This document shows positions 58,560 through 64,000 of a DNA stretch of 64,000 bases, piece by piece (position 1 is the first letter of the stretch; every line of letters begins with the position of its first letter). A program made the position numbers and the translations under genes. Where the stretch lies: NCBI GenBank assembly GCA_008360955.1, contig LUCM01002475.1, forward strand, positions 116,346-180,345, given 5' to 3'. This DNA is from Fasciolopsis buskii. Its lineage: Eukaryota > Platyhelminthes > Trematoda > Plagiorchiida > Fasciolidae. Under the pieces are notes generated by a model, which was not told where the DNA came from, did not search any database, and saw nothing but the letters and a program-made list of their open reading frames with translations.

Positions 58560-59520
58560 AGATGGTGTCATTATTAGGTCGTGGCAAGGATTCGGAAAGA
58601 ACTGTGTTGGGTGAAAAGTGGGACCATCTAATGGTTGAGATTGGTACTAAGTTGCGTAATTCCGGAGGTCGGGTTTGTGTCTATATGGATTGAAAAAAAA
58701 CCGATTTACGAGGGCCGCTTTCGTAGAAGTCATGGTCCTGAGGGAAGAAGCCGCACAGCTTTCAGATCCCAGTATGTTTGAGCCCTTTTTTGTTTTCATG
58801 GTTTAGATGCAGTTTTTGGAGGCCTATTGGAAAAAACAAGCTTTTTTTATTCTGTTTTATTCGTTTTCTTGACAAGTTAAGTCATTTTTTACCTTGGGAT
58901 AATTTTGTAAACAACGACCGTCTTATGGTAATCGGCTCTGTAAAAACGGATGTCTGATGAGCCCTTAAAAATCGGGATGAGGTTTGAAAAAGTAGAAATG
59001 GACGAACATCGAAATAATGAGCTTTTTGAAAACTCATTGATGGTTTTTTCCGGAATGAAGCCTCATGAGGATCATCGTCAATTTAGGAAGAATAATGATG
59101 GATTCGTGCCTTTGGAGCCTAGGAGATTTTCTAAAGTTTCCGTATACTTCAATCATTATCGCGTTTCGATGTTTCATTTCTGAGGACTGTCTTTTTTGTT
59201 ACACTCTAGGAACTGCCCCACTGTTTGCTCTTTCGGCTTAGACAACAACCAGGTACATTTTTATGGGTTAAATCTCACAAGACAATAGCGGCTGCAAGGG
59301 TAAGTCAGTCATCCAGGGTTGCTTCTATAGGATGTCCCGGATCTAGTGTCCAAAGACGCGGACTGTGATTTCTAATTACTTCCGAGATTTTTCTCAGAAG
59401 TTCCCTTTATTTTAAAAAGCAAAGATCCTAAATAACCTATTCTAAGGATAAAACGAACGTATAGAATTCTTTCGATGATACACAGAGGAAATGGTATTCA
59501 GCTATACTAATCTTATCTCC
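58560..59520. other. unassigned stretch
   Basis: Upstream of LINE A; an ORF1 would be expected here on the minus strand but none was recognised. A plus frame at 58,950-59,183 (78 codons) is unidentified. Confidence 0.35.
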
Positions 59521-59522
59521 TA

Positions 59523-59734
59523 CCAGATATACATATATATATATATATGTGCACACTCCTGTTGCTACAGATTGGATTCTGGTGAGAAATATCAATCAAT
59601 TCGGAGTGTACAAGTATGTGGATGTTTGGACAAGAGAGCATCGGGTACGCATACCTGACGAGCGACAATAACCGCGAAACCGGTCGTGTGCTCCCGGGCA
59701 AATTTTGTTTACGCATCCAGATACTACTTCCTTC

Positions 59735-59775
<41 letters not shown>
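59523..59775 (+). repeat. AT-bounded foldback repeat, copy C (single arm)
   Basis: One arm, from GTGCACACTCCTGTTGCTAC at 59,549 to CAGATACTACTTCCTTCTTC at about 59,738, flanked on both sides by (AT)n. It matches 373-560 of copy A with few differences and has no inverted partner. This shows that the arm bounded by AT runs is the basic unit. Confidence 0.85.
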
Positions 59776-59779
<4 letters not shown>

Positions 59780-61380
59780 CCAGGCTAATATACCTCACAG
59801 CAAATGAGACAAGCTGTTTTAACAATCTTTATAGCCGCACCTCTAAGAATTCTAGTAAGCCTTTCCCGTCCATTTACCATTCCTTTGCTGAAACAGTTCA
59901 CCCTAAACATCATCCTAGAACGGAACTTGTACAGTTTCATCCCATGGCCCCTTGTTATTGAACTGAGGTCCTAGTGAAAAGGGTCTCAGGACAAGGGTAT
60001 GTTAAATATTTCATCCCGAAAGTTACTGCCATACATGTATAAGACCAAACTATGTACAGTTCATTTGCCGGCAGAACCATGGCAATGGAAGAAAACAATA
60101 AGTGAAGAATAAGGGAAAAAAATTAATACTGCGTATAGTTCACTACCCGAATAACAACTGATCCCCCATCCACTTCCACGTCATCCGCCGTTCATTAGGG
60201 TCTACGGTTCGTCAGTGAGTATCATGCCATCCGGTTGCCCAAACCAAAGTAGAGGGCACGCTTAAGGGCCCCCTACCACAAGCTTTTACCAAAATGGTCT
60301 ACTATAAGAGACAGTGTGATGATCTGAGATTGTGGTAACCTGCTGGGGACCGGCCACTAATTGATCAGCCCATAGGCGATTGGGATGGGACAAGACATCT
60401 AGGATGCCCAGTACACTTCTCTCCCACAAATGCTGGAGAGTATAGAATCGCTTCGTGTGTCGACCATGGTCAGTTTGGAATCAGGGCAAATCCGTCTCCT
60501 TTAGACTGAGTGCAGAAGGTCCGTCAGCCCGATAGAGAGTGGTGGAAGTTCCCTTTCGTCCTTAAACTTTAGTAGGAAGACACTGAACAAGAGTTCTTCA
60601 GCAGAGGGTATTCGAGACTCAAGGTTGTTTTACAGCATTTCGAGAGGTGTTTAGGGCGAGTAGCCAACTCGGAGCCTGAGATGTTCAGTCGCGTCTCCAG
60701 AAATCTGCAGCTCTCAAGAAAAAAAGGACCAGAATCCAGTTTGTTTTTGACCCTCAGTCATAAATGTTGCGAGTTTTGAACTTCCTCCGAGTAGTCAGCG
60801 TGGCTCCTGAACAAGGGCTAATTGAAATAAGGTCAAGCTACGGATTGCGTGGCTTCAGGTCACAGATTACTCGCAAGCCACCACGGAGAACAACAAGAAA
60901 AAATGCGGAAATGTTTTCCATGGAGCACATATAGACTCTGATGGATGTAGGAGGAAAATTGTCCCCGTGAAGTTGTACGGTGTCCGCCCCTCAAAGTGAG
61001 AATTGTTTACCCATATTTCTCCATTTCAGTGCAATTCATTTTAGAATTTTCATGTTATTATATGCGCACAAATTTCATAGTCACAGGTTGCTTCTTATCA
61101 ACTGCATTTTTATACCTAACATGATTTTGTGCACAAGAAAACAGAGAGAATGTTACATTTGGCTGGTCCCAATAAAACTGCTTACTGTAAGAAAGAGAAT
61201 GATCGTATGCATTAACAAGACCAAAATTCGATTATAGATTACAAGAGATACAATTTTCCAGGTAATGAATTTGTAGTTTTGGTAACAGTCTCCAAAAAAT
61301 TCACCCTGTTGCGTATGTTGGCATTACGACTGACTATGCTGGATTACCATCTTGAATACAGTGAAAAACTCGGGAAATAA
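59780..61380. other. unassigned stretch
   Basis: Frames up to 91 codons, none recognised. The segment 60,150-60,700 is less AT-rich but shows no familiar protein on either strand. Confidence 0.4.
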
Positions 61381-61548
61381 TAGCGCCGACTGTGATCGAT
61401 CGTAATAAGGCACGGAAGCCAGTCATCAGCGCATTCTGGAATGGCACCGACCCTGAACTATGGGTATGGAGACAACTGGCAAGCACGTTAGAGTTTAGTT
61501 ACAACTCTCATAGAAAGATTACCTGGAAAAACACATCCTTGGTGGAAT

Positions 61549-61840
61549 ACTTGTTGCCAGATCATCATCACGGAATGTTCGCTTTCCACGCTAGTGCAAA
61601 CCTACCATTCGCATTGGTTTGTGTTAATCGCAGACGATAGTGAAACCGAACTGCACCGTAGCACGTGACTTGTACGAAGACTCATCACAATCCCTTCTTA
61701 ATCCCCAGTGGACTTCGTAACGAGGTATTTTACTGGACCTTATTCTACAGTCTGTGAATCGATATCCGTAAGATTCGTCAAATATTTTCCTCAGAACAAC
61801 CGCAGCTTACCAAAGATATCACAAATTTACATAATTCCTA
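61549..61840 (+). repeat. 300-bp dispersed repeat, copy 2
   Basis: Near-identical to 48,229-48,530. Upstream, ACTGTGATCGATCGTAAT at about 61,389 also resembles ACTGTGACCGATCGCAAG at 48,068, so an older, diverged similarity may extend about 170 bases further left. A plus frame (61,392-61,640, 82 codons) runs into the repeat; its function is unknown. Confidence 0.85.
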
Positions 61841-61859
61841 TGAAAATCAATTATACAAT

Positions 61860-63680
61860 GAATAACATCAAGCGTACTACTGGTACAGTCTGACTTTGGT
61901 CATGACCGATCTAAAATACGCAAAGTGAAAGAGATTAATGTGAACCAAAAATATCCCCCGGGGAACTGTTGGTTTGGTTATTGCCATAACACTGATTCAT
62001 AAGCACCGGCAAGCGAACGGATAAATAATCAACAGTGTTGCACGACGGACGCAGTCTAGTGTGCTGCTTGAGTAAAATCATATGTCTGATTTATTGTATG
62101 TAGACTGCGCTGATTGGGACCTTGCTGTCTACTTACCACTGTACTGTTCATTCATTGAGGTATTTAGTACCTTACTGAGGCACAGTACTTATCGCAAGCG
62201 TTTTCAGTACAGTTACAATGTATTTAGATGGGACGATGTCACGTTTTTTGTTTTTGTTCTCTGATAGTTACATATTGATCATTAACAACGGACACCATAA
62301 GGTAGTCAAGTTTCGAGCGTTCAGTGTAGAACTTCAGTTTCCCTAATGACCGTACTATCAGTAGGTGAACTGCGATTAACAAGGTATCAGTGGTTAACTT
62401 TCATAGCCTACATCTCACAACGGTATACGATAGCAAACAGAACCAAAAACCTTTCATTCGTTTCACACATTAACATTCAGAAGTCATAAGTGGCTACAGC
62501 GTGATCACCAGACAGGTGCAGCGATAACAACGGATTACTAACTGCAGAAGTTCTGATCGTCTTGCTGTTTCCTCTTCGATCCATTTGCAAGAGGTTTATT
62601 GATCTTCTGAATGACTTAGAGGCATTTTGTTAAAACCAATCAAATTTCTCAATAAAAGCTCATTTGAATTATTTTCAGGCTCAGTTTTCAATTTCATTTT
62701 AGAGAAATACTAATAATTTGATATCCAAGTGAAGGCCAGTACTGATTTAACGAACGGGTTAGTGATTGTTTCCTCACTAATGAATCCTGTATATAAAAAC
62801 CACTGTACAATTACTACAGTACCATCCGAGAAAAGAACCAACATAAGCACCCTGTAGTAATACACTATACGAAAAACCGGTTGATTATATTAACCTTTTA
62901 CAATTTGGAAAGGCAAGGTAGTACGTAACAGCCTAGTAGATTCCTAACTACTGATTGCATATCTCAGATACTCCTAGTCCTAGATTCCATCTCTACGCAG
63001 GTTCAGGGGCCTGGACTGGCGGTCGACAACTAGATTCCTAATACAGTGTCACATTTCCATGCGGCAATTATTCAAGGTCCTCGACCTCGTTGTACAACAA
63101 CTGAAAAAAAGTAAGGAATCGTACAAAGCGAGAGTTTCAACCATCCAAGTCTAATGATCAGACACAAATAGGGTATTATGGCGTTTTCTTCCGCTTGCTG
63201 CAGTGCACAAATGGTTGAGTTTGGTTATACGAATCTGACTAATGAAAGCATTTCAAATAGACACCATTCACCATAAAGTAACCATAAAATATTTGCATAC
63301 CGCTGAGTCTGGTTGCTTTTTATGTCTTCCTTAAACACGACTCGGTTTGAGTCAGTTTGATTCAAACGTCTTGGATTATTTTCTGATCATTTCAGAAACC
63401 ACCGTTACATCTTACCGAATCCGTATCATTCCTATCGTTTGTCACATTGCTGTTGCTGTTTCTGCGCTTCCCTTCACCCATATTCATAATCATCAACATC
63501 GGTCAGCTTTAGACAGCAAGGTAAGCTGCGCTGACCGTTGCCTTTTTCCAAGAGTTGCATGTTTCTATAAAAAGAGTGAGTATCCAAGGTGATCACGGAA
63601 CAGACCTTCATAGGCGAGAAAAAATAAGATGCTGCTGTAGCCAACACACGGAACACAGCCTAACTGAACAAACGCACTCT
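61860..63680. other. unassigned stretch
   Basis: Short frames only; nothing recognised. The right-hand part (63,560-63,680) is probably 3' UTR of the LINE described next. Confidence 0.4.
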
Positions 63681-63681
63681 T

Positions 63682-63985
63682 TCAATCATTCTGATTCGAT
63701 AGAAAATGACAACACGCTCGCCACTGTTCGCAAATCACTGCCATATCTTTCAGTGTCGACAGCCAGCTATTTGACGGCTTTTTCGGAGCCCAACCACGAA
63801 GGCGTGAGACACCTACTTTACCTAAGTTCGCTGTACATTTTCTCATCCCACTTTACCACGTCATCTGTTGACCTCCAGATGGCTTCTTCCATTCCTTGGG
63901 AGGAACACAGAATAGGGCACGATATGGTAGACGAGTGTTCGTCATACGCAACACGTGACCCAACCAGCATAGTCTACTAAGTTTC
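63682..63985 (-). pseudogene. RTE-like LINE, C-terminal end, cut by window edge
   Basis: The minus strand reads LCWLGHVLRMTNTRLPYRAL, then PPKEWKKPSGGQQMTW, one TAA, then KCTANLGKVGVSRLRGWAPK, NSWLSTLKDMAVICEQWRAC and CHFLSNQND before TGA at 63,682-63,684. This is the characteristic C-terminus of flatworm RTE-like LINEs ('LxWLGHVLRMxxxRLPxRxL...GQxxTWxRxMK...GWxPxDxxxxWLxTLxDMAxxRxQWRxC'). The rest lies beyond the window. The single stop suggests a relatively young copy. The 141-codon plus-strand frame over the same bases is its antisense shadow. Confidence 0.9.
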
Positions 63986-64000
63986 ATACGCTGAAACAAG

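Larger units (their letters stand above)
56260..58560 (-). mobile_element. CR1-like LINE remnant A, endonuclease to C-terminus
   Basis: Ordered on the minus strand: endonuclease start LYTNCLSFNNKNLELRKLSE then HLVVVIKNGLTPE (58,421-58,540; cf. 'YTNxxSLxNKxxEL...ITExWL'); endonuclease end TPDAPLGKTDQNVSPFD (about 58,010); linker TDGPLVNPPMQVDGILKDY (about 57,700-57,770); RT SYRPVSLTRTLYKVSGLI (57,360-57,416); LINFTKAFSRAPHD (57,158-57,200); YTDDIAD catalytic box (56,942-56,966); C-terminus VSVRRVPLWNSPSREIV ending in TGA at 56,260-56,262. The blocks sit in several frames with many stops. It is the most complete element in the window, about 2.3 kb. Confidence 0.9.

Noticed and set aside
63347..63520. 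Possible exon ending AGCAAG/GTAAGC with a 32-base intron
   Set aside because: No acceptor restores an open phase into the next frame, and that frame is antisense of a LINE.
63555..63980. 141-codon plus-strand frame near the right edge
   Set aside because: Antisense of the LINE C-terminus, which has unmistakable motifs on the minus strand.

Overview
The window looks like intergenic and intronic DNA of an invertebrate animal, most probably a parasitic flatworm (cestode or trematode). The grounds are: no dense long reading frames, (AT)n and (GATA)n microsatellites, spliced gene models with very short introns (one of 35 bases), tRNA-like short interspersed repeats, and a mixture of decayed retroelements of types familiar from flatworm genomes (BEL/Pao, Ty3/gypsy, RTE-like and CR1-like LINEs). 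The species cannot be read from the sequence.

Layout. 0.2-0.8 kb: an AT-bounded foldback repeat forming a 200-bp hairpin; related copies lie at 19.6 and 59.5 kb. 0.8-6.8 kb: no recognisable gene. 6.9-13.0 kb: a BEL/Pao pol remnant (minus strand) lies between two divergent units whose first exons are homologous. The right-hand unit can be joined into an intact five-exon, 213-residue reading frame resembling DUF4806 proteins. TCCGGA-rich repeats lie in and around it. 13-18.8 kb: little recognisable. 18.8-20.6 kb: short exons on the minus strand, probably part of a host gene. 22.3-25.7 kb: an RTE-like LINE 5' part (minus), two copies of a tRNA-like SINE and a 400-bp repeat that recurs at 30.5 kb. 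25.8-27.6 kb: a decayed Ty3/gypsy pol (plus). 27.6-44 kb: mostly unassigned, with one SH3-like terminal exon at 35.7 kb followed by a poly(A) signal. 44.4-46.0 kb: a decayed animal transposase (minus) that I place with the EnSpm/CACTA (tnp2-like) group. 48.2 and 61.5 kb: a 300-bp near-identical dispersed repeat. 50 kb: a possible zinc-finger relic. 52 kb: a LINE 5' piece joined to a LINE-like 3' end. 53.2-53.5 kb: a compound GATA/AT microsatellite. 54.3-58.6 kb: two CR1-like LINE remnants (minus), one running from endonuclease to the C-terminus. 63.7-64.0 kb: the C-terminus of an RTE-like LINE (minus), cut by the window edge.

How it fits together. Almost everything identifiable is mobile DNA at different stages of decay. 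Most pol fragments carry stops and frame changes and cannot be active. The exceptions worth attention are the uninterrupted DUF4806-like model at 11.26-12.56 kb, its homologous first exon in opposite orientation at 7.6 kb, and the minus-strand exons near 19 kb. All family assignments are from motifs recognised by eye, not from a search.
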